In this document: piece by piece, positions 1-7,836 of the stretch
Position numbering within the stretch: the first letter of the stretch is position 1
Layout: each line of letters starts with the position of its first letter
Source of the DNA: Bog-159 sp049514955
Lineage (GTDB): Bacteria; Acidobacteriota; Terriglobia; Bryobacterales; Bryobacteraceae
Length of the DNA: 22,908 nucleotides
Direction: 5' to 3'
Assembly (NCBI GenBank): GCA_049514955.1
Contig: JBEKUO010000075.1
Location: 1 to 22,908 of the forward strand
Notes under the pieces: generated by a model
Seen by the model: the letters and a program-made list of their open reading frames with translations, nothing else
Told to the model about the DNA's origin: nothing
Database searches by the model: none
Translations under genes and position numbers: made by a program

Positions 1-1
1 C

Positions 2-694
2 AACCAGGTCCAGCAACGCGCCAGGGCGGGTATGTACAACGGCGGCGAGACGGCGGAGGAGGATGCGCGGGTTGCGAGTGCGGGGGTGAAGGCCTTTGGC
101 GTCGGCGCGATGGCGGTCTCTGGTCCCAAGAGCCAGGAGTTCTGGAAAGGATTCGCTCACCCCACGAAATTTGACGGGCGCTTGCCGGTACTTTGGAGCG
201 CGGATGATGTGACAATTTATAAGGTTCCGCTCGGAACGGAATCGTTGGCGCATGTTGTGCCGGAATCCGCCTTGGTTCGGCGCACGCCCGCCTCTCCGAG
301 AGACACGGGCGAAGTGGAAAAATATGTGGCCGCTCTCGAAGATGAGTCGCTCCCGAAGGCGGAGTTCCAATGGCAAGGCGCAAACCGGATTCACATCCGG
401 ACCACGGCATGGCCGGGCCAGGTCGTCTCTATTCAGGTTACTCAGCATCCCGGTTGGCGTGCCAAGGCCAACGGCGTTTCACGGCAAATCAAAGCCGACG
501 GCCTCGCGTTGATCTGGCTTCAACCGGAATGTAACGGCCCCTGTGACGTGCAACTGGAATACGATGGCGGGGCCGAACTGCGGATTTGCCACCTGCTGAG
601 CGTTGTGGCGGTGGCTGCGCTGGCCGTCTTCTTTTGTTGGAAAGCCATTCAAGGTCAGGCTCTTTCTTTTATCGGGCGCCGGCGCGAGGAATAA
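2..694 (+). CDS. C-terminal part of a large membrane protein, YfhO-like (5' end outside window)
   Basis: The frame is open to the left edge, so the true start lies upstream and the first ATG at 32 is probably internal. About 230 residues are visible. Near the end there is a beta-rich lumenal-type segment of the form GW-A-NG...I-DGLALIWL...C-V-LEYDGG. A single hydrophobic helix follows (LLSVVAVAALAVFFCW) and then a short basic tail. This layout resembles the C-terminal end of YfhO-type or related multi-pass glycosyltransferase-like membrane proteins, which have an extracytoplasmic beta domain and a last TM helix. That assignment is inferred from pattern only. The stop at 692-694 is 5 bp before the kinase start, so the two are probably co-transcribed. 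Confidence 0.55.
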   Translation, partial: NQVQQRARAGMYNGGETAEEDARVASAGVKAFGVGAMAVSGPKSQEFWKGFAHPTKFDGRLPVLWSADDVTIYKVPLGTESLAHVVPESALVRRTPASPRDTGEVEKYVAALEDESLPKAEFQWQGANRIHIRTTAWPGQVVSIQVTQHPGWRAKANGVSRQIKADGLALIWLQPECNGPCDVQLEYDGGAELRICHLLSVVAVAALAVFFCWKAIQGQALSFIGRRREE

Positions 695-699
695 GCGGC

Positions 700-2754
700 A
701 TGGATCAGACGCTCGGACACTATCGCATCCTCTCCAAAATCGGAGAGGGAGGCATGGGTGCGGTGTACCGTGCGCACGACGAGGTGCTGCAGCGCGACGT
801 AGCCATCAAAGTGGTGGCCGAAAAAGCGGCGCTGGACACGTCCGCCCGAGAGCTCCTGCTGCACGAAGCCAGGGCATCTTCGGCTCTGAGCCATCCCAAC
901 ATCTGCACGGTATTTGAGGTTGGCGAGATCGGCGGCGAACTCTATATCGTGATGGAATTCGTCGAAGGCAAATCCCTGAATAAGCTGATCGGAGACACGG
1001 GGTTGCCCGTCGAATCCGTTCTGCGGTACGGCGTTCAGATCGCTGCCGCACTGGCCCATTCGCATAGCCGCTCGATCGTGCATCGCGACTTGAAGTGCGC
1101 GAATGTAGCGGTCACTCCGGAAGGTCTGGTCAAGGTTCTGGATTTCGGGCTGGCAAAACGTCTGTTCAAGGAGGCGCCGGCCGAAGTGACTCTTTCGATG
1201 AGGCCTTTGGACAGCGATTCCCGGATCGTGGGCACCTTGCCGTACATGGCGCCGGAGGTTTTGCGGGGAGAACAAGGGGACTTCCGCAGCGACTTATGGG
1301 CGCTGGGAGTAGTGCTCTATGAAGCCGCCGCGGGGCAATTGCCCTTTCGTGGAGCTACCAGTTTCGAAATCGGCTCGGCGATTTCGCACGACTTGCCGCC
1401 ACCGTTGCCGGCGAGGATACCACCCGGCCTGTGGGCCGTCATTCAACGCTGCCTGGTCAAGGAACCGGCGCAGCGATACCAGCGCGCCAGTGAAGTGCAG
1501 GCCGCGCTAGAGGCGGTGCAGTCGGCCGCCATGGCGGGAACCACGATCCCCAGGGATCAAAAGGGATTCGTCACCACAGTCCTGCGCAGTACACGGCACG
1601 TTGCCGTGAAAAACGGCGATATGCTGCTGATGGTCGGCACCACCAAAGGCGCGTTCCTGCTGCGCTCCTCCGCCCAGCGAGCGCGTTGGGAAGTGGGCGG
1701 TCCTTACTTCCACGGCCAGGCCGTTTACGCCATGGCCTACGACGCGCGCTGCGGACGGCATCGCCTGTGGGCTTCCACGCAAAGCCAGGTTTGGGGCACG
1801 TTCGCACGATCGAGCGACGATTTCGGAAAATCGTGGACCAACCCCGTGGAAGCCAGCCTGAAGTTTCCGGCCGATTCCGGCCTGTCCCTCATCAACATTT
1901 GGCAGATTTGCCTGGGCCGTACGGAGGAGCCGGACGTGCTCTATTGCGGGGTGGAACCAGCGGCGCTGTTCGAATCGCGCAACGCGGGAGAAACCTGGTC
2001 GCTGGTTCGCGGGCTGTTCGATCATCCGCATCGCCCCCGCTGGATGCCATCGTTCGGTGGGCTCGCCTTGCACACCATTCTGCCCGATCCGGCCAATCCT
2101 CTGCGGATGTACGTGGCAATTTCGTCGGGCGGCGTTTATGTGACCGATGACGGCGGAGTCTCCTGGCGCGCGTCGAACCGCGGCGTCCGCGCCGTCTTCA
2201 TGCCTGACAAATACCCGGAGTTCGGGCAGTGCGTGCATCGCATCGTTCTGCATCCCGACCGCCCCGAACGTCTCTTTCTGCAAAACCACTGGGGCTTGTA
2301 TCGCTCCGACGACGGCGCTGAAACATGGCAGGACATCGCCAACGGTGTGCCTTCCGATTTTGGTTTTGCGATGGTGATACATCCTCGCAATCCGGATTGC
2401 GTGTACATCGTTCCGGTCGAATCCGACGAATTCCGTTGCACGCCAGATGGGCGCTTACGCGTGTATCGCACGCGCAATGCCGGTGCGTCATGGGAAGCGC
2501 TCACGCGCGGTCTGCCCCAGAAGGACGCCCACGAAACGGTCCTGCGCGACGCCATGACAGCCGACACCAGCGACCCGTTGGGCCTCTACTTCGGCACCCG
2601 CAGCGGAGTGCTCTACAACTCACTCGATGAGGGAAAGACTTGGAAGAAGATCCTGGAGGGTCTCCCGCCGGTGGTCTGCGTGAAGCACGTCGTCGTTGGC
2701 GAAGCACGCGCCGCCCGAAAGCCTCATGCGGCTCCAAAAAGGAGGCACCGATAG
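700..2754 (+). CDS. Ser/Thr protein kinase fused to a BNR/Asp-box beta-propeller
   Basis: This is a 684-residue protein. The kinase domain covers about residues 8-280: Gly loop GEGGMGAVY (15-23), Lys37, catalytic HRD (128-130), D148FG and A184PE. All key residues are present, so it should be an active Hanks-type kinase. From about residue 304 to the end there is a sialidase/WD40-like propeller with six Asp-box-type motifs (SSDDFGKSW, SRNAGETW, TDDGGVSW, SDDGAETW, TRNAGASW, SLDEGKTW). Acidobacterial kinases often carry a TM helix between kinase and propeller, but I see none here, so the protein looks cytoplasmic. The propeller more likely binds a ligand or partner than hydrolyses sialic acid. 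The start at ATG 700 was chosen because DQTLGHYRIL begins directly before the Gly loop and AGGA lies upstream at 686-690. The stop overlaps the next start (TAGTG). Confidence 0.93.
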   Translation: MDQTLGHYRILSKIGEGGMGAVYRAHDEVLQRDVAIKVVAEKAALDTSARELLLHEARASSALSHPNICTVFEVGEIGGELYIVMEFVEGKSLNKLIGDTGLPVESVLRYGVQIAAALAHSHSRSIVHRDLKCANVAVTPEGLVKVLDFGLAKRLFKEAPAEVTLSMRPLDSDSRIVGTLPYMAPEVLRGEQGDFRSDLWALGVVLYEAAAGQLPFRGATSFEIGSAISHDLPPPLPARIPPGLWAVIQRCLVKEPAQRYQRASEVQAALEAVQSAAMAGTTIPRDQKGFVTTVLRSTRHVAVKNGDMLLMVGTTKGAFLLRSSAQRARWEVGGPYFHGQAVYAMAYDARCGRHRLWASTQSQVWGTFARSSDDFGKSWTNPVEASLKFPADSGLSLINIWQICLGRTEEPDVLYCGVEPAALFESRNAGETWSLVRGLFDHPHRPRWMPSFGGLALHTILPDPANPLRMYVAISSGGVYVTDDGGVSWRASNRGVRAVFMPDKYPEFGQCVHRIVLHPDRPERLFLQNHWGLYRSDDGAETWQDIANGVPSDFGFAMVIHPRNPDCVYIVPVESDEFRCTPDGRLRVYRTRNAGASWEALTRGLPQKDAHETVLRDAMTADTSDPLGLYFGTRSGVLYNSLDEGKTWKKILEGLPPVVCVKHVVVGEARAARKPHAAPKRRHR
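2739..2745 (+). promoter_or_regulatory. Strong ribosome binding site that fixes the MoaD-FAH GTG start
   Basis: AAGGAGG ends 8 nt before the GTG at 2754. It lies inside the last codons of the kinase gene. This fixes the downstream start as GTG 2754 rather than an earlier in-frame ATG, and it indicates a coupled two-gene unit in which the stop TAG and start GTG share one base. Confidence 0.8.
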
Positions 2755-3800
2755 TGTCTGTCACATTCCATGTTCCCGGTCCGTTGCGTCCCTTTACAGG
2801 CGGGCTCTCCGAGGTGGAGATTGCCGGGTCTCCGGCTACGCTGCAGGAGGCGTTGGAGGGCTTGTGGACGCTCTACCCCGGTCTTCGAGACCGCGTCGTA
2901 ACGGAGCAGGGACGCATCCGGCCGCACGTAAATGTATTCGTGGGAAACGAGCATATACGAAACACTGGCGAGCTTGCGACCCAGTTGTCTCCGGCCGCGG
3001 AAATCTCGATTGTCCCAGCCGTTAGCGGGGGCGGCGGCGCGACGAAATACGTTCGATACCGGAAGGACTCCACCACGGCATACGGCATTCTCGAGGGCGC
3101 GCTTATCCGCGAAATTCGCGGAGATCTGTTCGGGGCCCGCGAAGAGACAGGCGCCGCGCATCCGCTCAGCAGCGTCAAGCTGCTGCATCCCTGCGAGCCA
3201 TCCAAGATTCTGGCGGTGGGCCGCAATTACAAGAGCCATCTCGGCGACCGCCAGCAACCGGACCGTCCGGAGATGTTCTACAAGCCGGTGAGCGCCCTGC
3301 AGCATCCCGAGGAACCCATCGTGATTCCGCCGGACGCCGCCGACGTGCATTTCGAGGGCGAGTTGGTGATTGTGGTTGGCCAGCGTGTGTCGCGCGCGTC
3401 GCCGGGGGAAGCCCGCGCCGCGATCTTCGGTGTCACCTGCGGCAACGACGTCAGCGAGCGCGACTGGCAGAACGGGCCGCGCAAGGATCTGCAGTGGTGG
3501 CGCGCGAAAGGCGCGGATACCTTCGCGCCGCTGGGTCCGGCGATCGTCACGGGTCTGGACTACGGCAACCTGATGCTTGAAACGCGCCTGAACGGCGAGG
3601 TCGTCCAAAAACAATCCACGGCCGATCTGACTTTCGATTGTCCGGCGATTGTGAGATGGGTCAGCCGCTGGGTGACGCTGGTTCCGGGCGACGCGATCTA
3701 TACCGGTACGCCGGGAAGCACGCGGCCCATGAAGCCGGGCGACATCGTGGAAGTCGAGATCGAGGGCATCGGTGTGCTGCGGAACCGTGTAGATCAGTGA
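2754..3800 (+). CDS. MoaD/ThiS-like sulfur-carrier domain fused to a fumarylacetoacetate hydrolase family domain
   Basis: This is a 348-residue protein. Residues 1-95 have the ubiquitin-like MoaD/ThiS pattern, including the NVFVGNEHIR strand and a terminal IVPAVSGG motif. In ordinary MoaD the final Gly-Gly is the free C-terminus that is adenylated and thiocarboxylated. Here it runs on (Gly92-Gly95, Ala96, Thr97) straight into an FAH domain starting at KYVRY. That domain has the metal-ligand motif F-E201-G-E203, GND232VSERDWQ, Lys252 in AKGADTFAPLGP and YTGTP...KPGDIVEVEIEG. It should be a Mg/Mn-dependent hydrolase, decarboxylase or isomerase of 2-keto-acid type. The substrate cannot be told. 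The carrier domain would need cleavage after the Gly-Gly to work as a sulfur donor. Otherwise it is structural or regulatory. The gene is coupled to the kinase-propeller gene and overlaps the convergent gene by 7 bp. Confidence 0.9.
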   Translation: MSVTFHVPGPLRPFTGGLSEVEIAGSPATLQEALEGLWTLYPGLRDRVVTEQGRIRPHVNVFVGNEHIRNTGELATQLSPAAEISIVPAVSGGGGATKYVRYRKDSTTAYGILEGALIREIRGDLFGAREETGAAHPLSSVKLLHPCEPSKILAVGRNYKSHLGDRQQPDRPEMFYKPVSALQHPEEPIVIPPDAADVHFEGELVIVVGQRVSRASPGEARAAIFGVTCGNDVSERDWQNGPRKDLQWWRAKGADTFAPLGPAIVTGLDYGNLMLETRLNGEVVQKQSTADLTFDCPAIVRWVSRWVTLVPGDAIYTGTPGSTRPMKPGDIVEVEIEGIGVLRNRVDQ

Positions 3801-4531
3801 CTCAGCTTCCTTGTCACGTCCTGGAATTGTTCGGCCGAGAGGCGAACCTCTCCGGTGATTGTGAGCCAGAGCCGGCCGGCGCCGCCGTCGGCGAACTGAA
3901 CGGTCTCGAGGGCCGCCACGTTTTCAATCGCGGAGGGCAGCGTCGATTTAAAATTCGCGGATTTCTGAATGGCAGACTCGATACTGGATGCGATCTTTTG
4001 CCGGATCGAATCGCCGAAAGACCCGGAACGCAGCAGGTCGCCCAGCGAGCCATCGGCATCGATCTTTCGAACTTGGGCGGTGAGCGCGATGCGGTTCTCC
4101 GCAACCGATGGAGTCAGGTTCACTTCGACCACGGCATTGCCGCCCGCCAGCCTAGTGACGATTTGCTTGCCGAACGCCTTGGCGCAGGCGAAACGCTCGT
4201 AATGTACATTGGCGGTCAGCACGGCCGACGGCGCTACCGGAGCGAGCGCTGCGTGCTGGACCGAGAGCCGCTCCCCGCAGCGGTCCGACCGGTTCAGTTG
4301 CGCGGCCAGCACCGGAGTGAGATTTTCCTGAAAGCCGCCCAGATCCACAGTCATGGCCAATCGGTAAGCTCCCGAAGGCGCGGTCGAGACGGCGCCCCAG
4401 GCCGTGATTTCGACTGGTTGTCCCTCGATATTGAGTGAGGTCTTGACCGGCGGAATCTTTAGCGTCGAATTGCTGGTTTGCGCCTGTGCCAGGCACACCA
4501 CAGCGAGAGGCACACACATCGTTAAACGCAT
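3794..4531 (-). CDS. Secreted protein of unknown function
   Basis: This is a 245-residue protein that I do not recognise. It has a short signal peptide (MRLTMCVPLAVVCLAQAQ) with likely cleavage after AQA. The mature part is mostly beta-type sequence with two cysteines (C85, C116) that could form a disulfide. A helical stretch follows at about 155-195 (SLGDLLRSG...IRQKIASSIESAIQKS). A second in-frame ATG at 4519 would shorten the signal by four residues, and neither start has a clear Shine-Dalgarno sequence. It lies 49 bp downstream of the GH44 gene on the same strand and may be co-expressed with it. Its stop overlaps the end of the convergent MoaD-FAH gene. Confidence 0.75.
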   Translation of the reverse strand: MRLTMCVPLAVVCLAQAQTSNSTLKIPPVKTSLNIEGQPVEITAWGAVSTAPSGAYRLAMTVDLGGFQENLTPVLAAQLNRSDRCGERLSVQHAALAPVAPSAVLTANVHYERFACAKAFGKQIVTRLAGGNAVVEVNLTPSVAENRIALTAQVRKIDADGSLGDLLRSGSFGDSIRQKIASSIESAIQKSANFKSTLPSAIENVAALETVQFADGGAGRLWLTITGEVRLSAEQFQDVTRKLSH

Positions 4532-4580
4532 CGAACTGAAATGGACGCAGAGCCGGCGAAGCCGGTTTCATGCTGAGCGT

Positions 4581-7028
4581 CTACGGCGTTACGGTGATCG
4601 CCGCGGCGGTACCGTTCCAGTAATAATCGACGGTCCAGGCGGAATCGAAAACGCCGATGGCGACCTGATAGGTGCCGGGCGAGATGCTGCTGTTCGGCGT
4701 CCAACTGTAGGTATACTGCTGCGTTTGGCCGCCGGTGAAATTCTGCCCGCTCCAGAAAGTAGTGGCCACCGCGGCGCCAGAATGGCTGAAGATTTGCAGT
4801 TCGACATTGGCGTTGCTGAGGCCCGCAGATCCCGTGTCTGTGACTGTGGCTGTGATGGTGGAAGTGGCTCCGATGGCGATGGTAGACGGGTTCGGCGTCG
4901 CCGACGATGTGAACGTCAGATTCGAGTTCACCGTGATGGTTCCGGCGGATGCATTCCAATTCCATTGCTGCCAGGTCGCGCTGAAAACGCCCACTTCCAC
5001 GGTGTAAGTGCCGGCCACTTCCGGCGTCAGAGCCAGCGGGTAGGTATGCGACTGATTCTTGGCGAAGTTCTGGCCCGTGAAGTTCTGCGAAGCGGCGGTG
5101 TTGCCGTTCGGATCGATTACGAGTATCTGCACGATCCCGTTTTGCAGGGTACGCGCCGTGCAGGTGACTGTCGCAGTGACCGTAGTACTGGTGCCCTGCG
5201 CGACCGGATTTGGCGATGCGGTAGCCGAGGAAGAGAAAGTCGGCGGCGCAATCGGTGTGGCGGCTAGCGCTGCGGAGTTGGGGCTGGTACCCGCCGAGTT
5301 CGTTCCCGAGACCACGTAGTAATAAGTCGTTCCATTGGTCAGGCCGGTATCCTTGAGCGCAGTGGGCGATGGGCTGGTGACTGTGCCGATCTTGGTGAAT
5401 GGGCCGCCGCTGGTGGCGCCGCGGCTGACGGTGTAGCTGGTCGCGCCTCCTGCCGCATTCCATGTCAGGTGGACAGTACCATTCCCCACGGTCGCCGCCA
5501 GTCCGGTGGGCGCTGCGGGCGGCGACGTGATACTGCCCGTCGGAATGACGAACAGGGTGATGCTTTGCGACGGCAGGGTAGCGGCGATGGAGTTACTCGC
5601 AATCGATACGTTCCCAAGCGCAGTGATTGCAGTTTGGGATGCCGACGAAATCTGCCAGGCCTGCGCGACGCCTGTGGTCGGGAAGTTCGCCAGGCTGACG
5701 CTCACCGGAGTGCTGCCCTGCTGCTTGTTGATGACCATTACGGTGAGCGCACCATCGGAGGATCGCACCGCGGCGAACGACGATAGGTAGTCAGGGTCGG
5801 CCACTCCGGCGTACACGCTGGTATTCCCGAACTCAGATTTGTTGCCGTCGTAGTTGCGGTAGATCTGCATGGAGAGATAAGTCGGCGAGGGGTTCAGCGG
5901 CACAGTCCAGCGTGTGGCCAGGTCCAACGCCTGGCGGCCGAAGATCCCGAGCACGTCTGCCTGCGTGGTGGCGCCGTTGAGATTGGCCTCGTCACCCCAG
6001 TTGTACTCGGTGACGGCGGTCTGTAAGCCTGGATAATACTGTTTGACCCAACTCTTCAAGTTCGGAATAAGGTTGACCTTCCCGCCGTTGATGCCGACCG
6101 TCGCGATCCAGGACTGATCCACATAGTTTGGATCCCAGAGCGAACGCGTCGACTGGTTGCGTATAAGCTGCGCGGCGGTGGAGTCATTGTTACTGTACGA
6201 CCCATCCTGCGGATAGTAGTGTACGCTCAGCACGTTCAGTAAATGCGTGCCGGTGCTCTGCTGATGGGCGTAAAGCTGCTGCAGCAGCCAGGGGTAGTAG
6301 TAAGTCTGGCCGTGAGTGTTGTAGTCGGATCCGGGGCTGGACGCTCCATTCTGCTGATCGTATCCGCTGTAGAATTGCGCGAGCCATCCCCACTCCTCGG
6401 GACCCACGATGGTCGCGCCGGGATCTGTCGCGCGTATGTCGGCTACATACGTCAGGAAATCGTTGTAGATCTCGCTGTAGTTGGCGCCAACCGGGTGTAC
6501 GTCACGGTGCGTGGAATACCAGATGGAAGGCTCGTTATCCGTCAGGTAATAGCGCAGACCGCCATGGGCCGCGAGTCCCCAAGTGCTTACCAGATGCTGC
6601 ATCCAGCCCTGCTGGATCGAAGGACTGTTCGGAGTGCTGGCGTCGGCGGGGTTGTTGCCGGTGATGTAGGGATTGCCCGGCGCCGTGCTGACGCCGTTGC
6701 CGGCGTCCGGATTGTAGGGATCCCATCCGGTCTGCGGGCCGTACTTGGCGATTGAGAACGACCAGACTGTGGATCGGTTTGATCCGAGGCTGCCGATGTA
6801 ATTGATCATCGGGATAGTGAGCACACCGCCATTCCGGTTGAGAGGAACGTTCAAAGTGGCCAGGTCGCTGGTGGCGCCGAAACTGAGCCCGTAGATATTC
6901 GGGTTGATTGCATGACGATTGGCGTTCGCGTCGACGGCGACGTAAGTCGCCGGATTCTGGGCGGGAATGGGCACCGCGGCTACCAGGAACAGCGCGGGGA
7001 CGGTTAGGAGCGTTCGCACTTTAGACAT
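4581..7028 (-). CDS. Secreted GH44 endo-beta-glucanase with FN3 and two C-terminal Ig-like repeats
   Basis: This is an 815-residue protein. It has a signal peptide to about residue 23 (ALFLVAAVPIPAQ) and a GH44 catalytic domain at about 25-495. The family acid/base lies in TDNEPSIWYSTHRDVHP (E166) and the nucleophile in TEYNWG (E341). Their spacing of 175 residues is close to that of the Clostridium thermocellum enzyme as I recall it. A fibronectin type III domain follows at about 500-590 (PPAAPTGLAAT...TYYYVVSGTNSAG). Two related repeats of about 105 residues come next, each starting FxSSAT-NP and ending VGVF/IGVF...W-WN-...ITV. They look like CARDB-type Ig folds and may bind polysaccharide or act as spacers. 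The predicted role is extracellular cleavage of beta-1,4-glucan or xyloglucan. It is divergent from tmk. No strong ribosome site is seen. Confidence 0.92.
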   Translation of the reverse strand: MSKVRTLLTVPALFLVAAVPIPAQNPATYVAVDANANRHAINPNIYGLSFGATSDLATLNVPLNRNGGVLTIPMINYIGSLGSNRSTVWSFSIAKYGPQTGWDPYNPDAGNGVSTAPGNPYITGNNPADASTPNSPSIQQGWMQHLVSTWGLAAHGGLRYYLTDNEPSIWYSTHRDVHPVGANYSEIYNDFLTYVADIRATDPGATIVGPEEWGWLAQFYSGYDQQNGASSPGSDYNTHGQTYYYPWLLQQLYAHQQSTGTHLLNVLSVHYYPQDGSYSNNDSTAAQLIRNQSTRSLWDPNYVDQSWIATVGINGGKVNLIPNLKSWVKQYYPGLQTAVTEYNWGDEANLNGATTQADVLGIFGRQALDLATRWTVPLNPSPTYLSMQIYRNYDGNKSEFGNTSVYAGVADPDYLSSFAAVRSSDGALTVMVINKQQGSTPVSVSLANFPTTGVAQAWQISSASQTAITALGNVSIASNSIAATLPSQSITLFVIPTGSITSPPAAPTGLAATVGNGTVHLTWNAAGGATSYTVSRGATSGGPFTKIGTVTSPSPTALKDTGLTNGTTYYYVVSGTNSAGTSPNSAALAATPIAPPTFSSSATASPNPVAQGTSTTVTATVTCTARTLQNGIVQILVIDPNGNTAASQNFTGQNFAKNQSHTYPLALTPEVAGTYTVEVGVFSATWQQWNWNASAGTITVNSNLTFTSSATPNPSTIAIGATSTITATVTDTGSAGLSNANVELQIFSHSGAAVATTFWSGQNFTGGQTQQYTYSWTPNSSISPGTYQVAIGVFDSAWTVDYYWNGTAAAITVTP

Positions 7029-7131
7029 GTTGGTCCGATGGACGGAGTTTCTCCGATTATCTGGCGCGTTGTGGGCGAAAAGTCAAGACTGTCTTGGATA
7101 GCAACGCACGGTCAGGCGAGCGCGCTCGTCT

Positions 7132-7172
7132 GTGCCGGCAGGAGTGCCGGCACGGCAGGCAAGAGTGCCTGC
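7132..7172 (+). repeat. Two adjacent perfect hairpins, REP-like, between GH44 and tmk
   Basis: Hairpin 1 (7132-7153) has a 9-bp stem, GTGCCGGCA / TGCCGGCAC, around the loop GGAG. Hairpin 2 (7155-7172) has a 7-bp stem, GCAGGCA / TGCCTGC, around the loop AGAG. The two share the core GGCA-RGAG-TGCC and lie one base apart. They look like copies of one short interspersed palindrome rather than a terminator, because no T-run follows on either strand. They sit 26 bp before the tmk start, inside its leader. Confidence 0.75.
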
Positions 7173-7197
7173 GCCACGGCTACAATGGAGAGTTCCG

Positions 7198-7836
7198 ATG
7201 CAGAAACGCAGTTTGTTCATTACGTTCGAGGGCATGGATGGCTCGGGGAAAACCACGCAGATGCGGGTGCTCGGCCAGCGGCTGCGGGCGCATGGGCGGG
7301 CAGTGCTCGAGACCGCGGAGCCGGGCGGCACGCGCATCGGCATGCAGATCCGGCGAGTGCTGCTGGATTCCGCCAACCAGGAGCTGTGGCCCACGGCAGA
7401 ACTGCTGCTGTATTTCGCCTGCCGCGCGCAGAATGTGGACCAGTGGATCCTGCCGGCGCTCGCTGAGGGCAAAATTGTCATATCCGACCGCTTCACGGAT
7501 TCCACGTTGGTCTATCAGGGCTGCGGGCGCGGGCTGGGCGCGGAGACCGTGATGGCGCTCGACCGCATCGCCTGCCGCGGCCTGGTTCCGGATCTTACGC
7601 TGCTGATCGACATCGATGCGGAGACCAGCCTGGCGCGGGCACACGCACGCAACAAACGGGCGCCGCACGCCGAGACGCGCATGGACGAGCAATCGCTCGA
7701 ATTCCATCGCAAAGTTTACGAAGCCTATCACGCCCTGGCCGCGCGCGAGCCGCAGCGGGTGCGCATCATCGACGGCCGCGCCGACCGGGAACTCATGGCG
7801 CAACAGATCTGGAGCGTTGTGGAGCCTTATGTTTGA
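7198..7836 (+). CDS. tmk: Thymidylate kinase (dTMP kinase)
   Basis: This 212-residue enzyme, of normal length, phosphorylates dTMP to dTDP with ATP in the cytoplasm for dTTP synthesis. The P-loop FEGMDGSGKTT (residues 10-20, Lys18) is present, as are the substrate-binding E-PGGTRIG (about 41-48), DRF (97-99) with TDSTLVYQG, and an Arg-rich lid region (ARAHARNKRAPHAETRMD). ATG 7198 is the chosen start: GGAG lies at 7187-7190, 7 nt upstream, and the family begins just before the P-loop. Its last codons overlap the holB start (ATGTTTGA), the common bacterial tmk-holB arrangement. Confidence 0.96.
   Translation: MQKRSLFITFEGMDGSGKTTQMRVLGQRLRAHGRAVLETAEPGGTRIGMQIRRVLLDSANQELWPTAELLLYFACRAQNVDQWILPALAEGKIVISDRFTDSTLVYQGCGRGLGAETVMALDRIACRGLVPDLTLLIDIDAETSLARAHARNKRAPHAETRMDEQSLEFHRKVYEAYHALAAREPQRVRIIDGRADRELMAQQIWSVVEPYV

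Noticed and set aside
3042..3044. ACG as a separate non-canonical start for the FAH domain
   Set aside because: The MoaD frame runs through without a stop, and no ribosome site precedes it. Kept only as a clue to how the fusion arose.
4551..4566. Hairpin CCGGC-GAA-GCCGG between the GH44 gene and its downstream neighbour
   Set aside because: The stem is only 5 bp and no T-run follows on the minus strand, so neither a terminator nor an element can be supported.
7132..7172. Bidirectional terminator between GH44 and tmk
   Set aside because: The flanking genes are divergent, so no terminator is needed there, and no T-run follows either hairpin.
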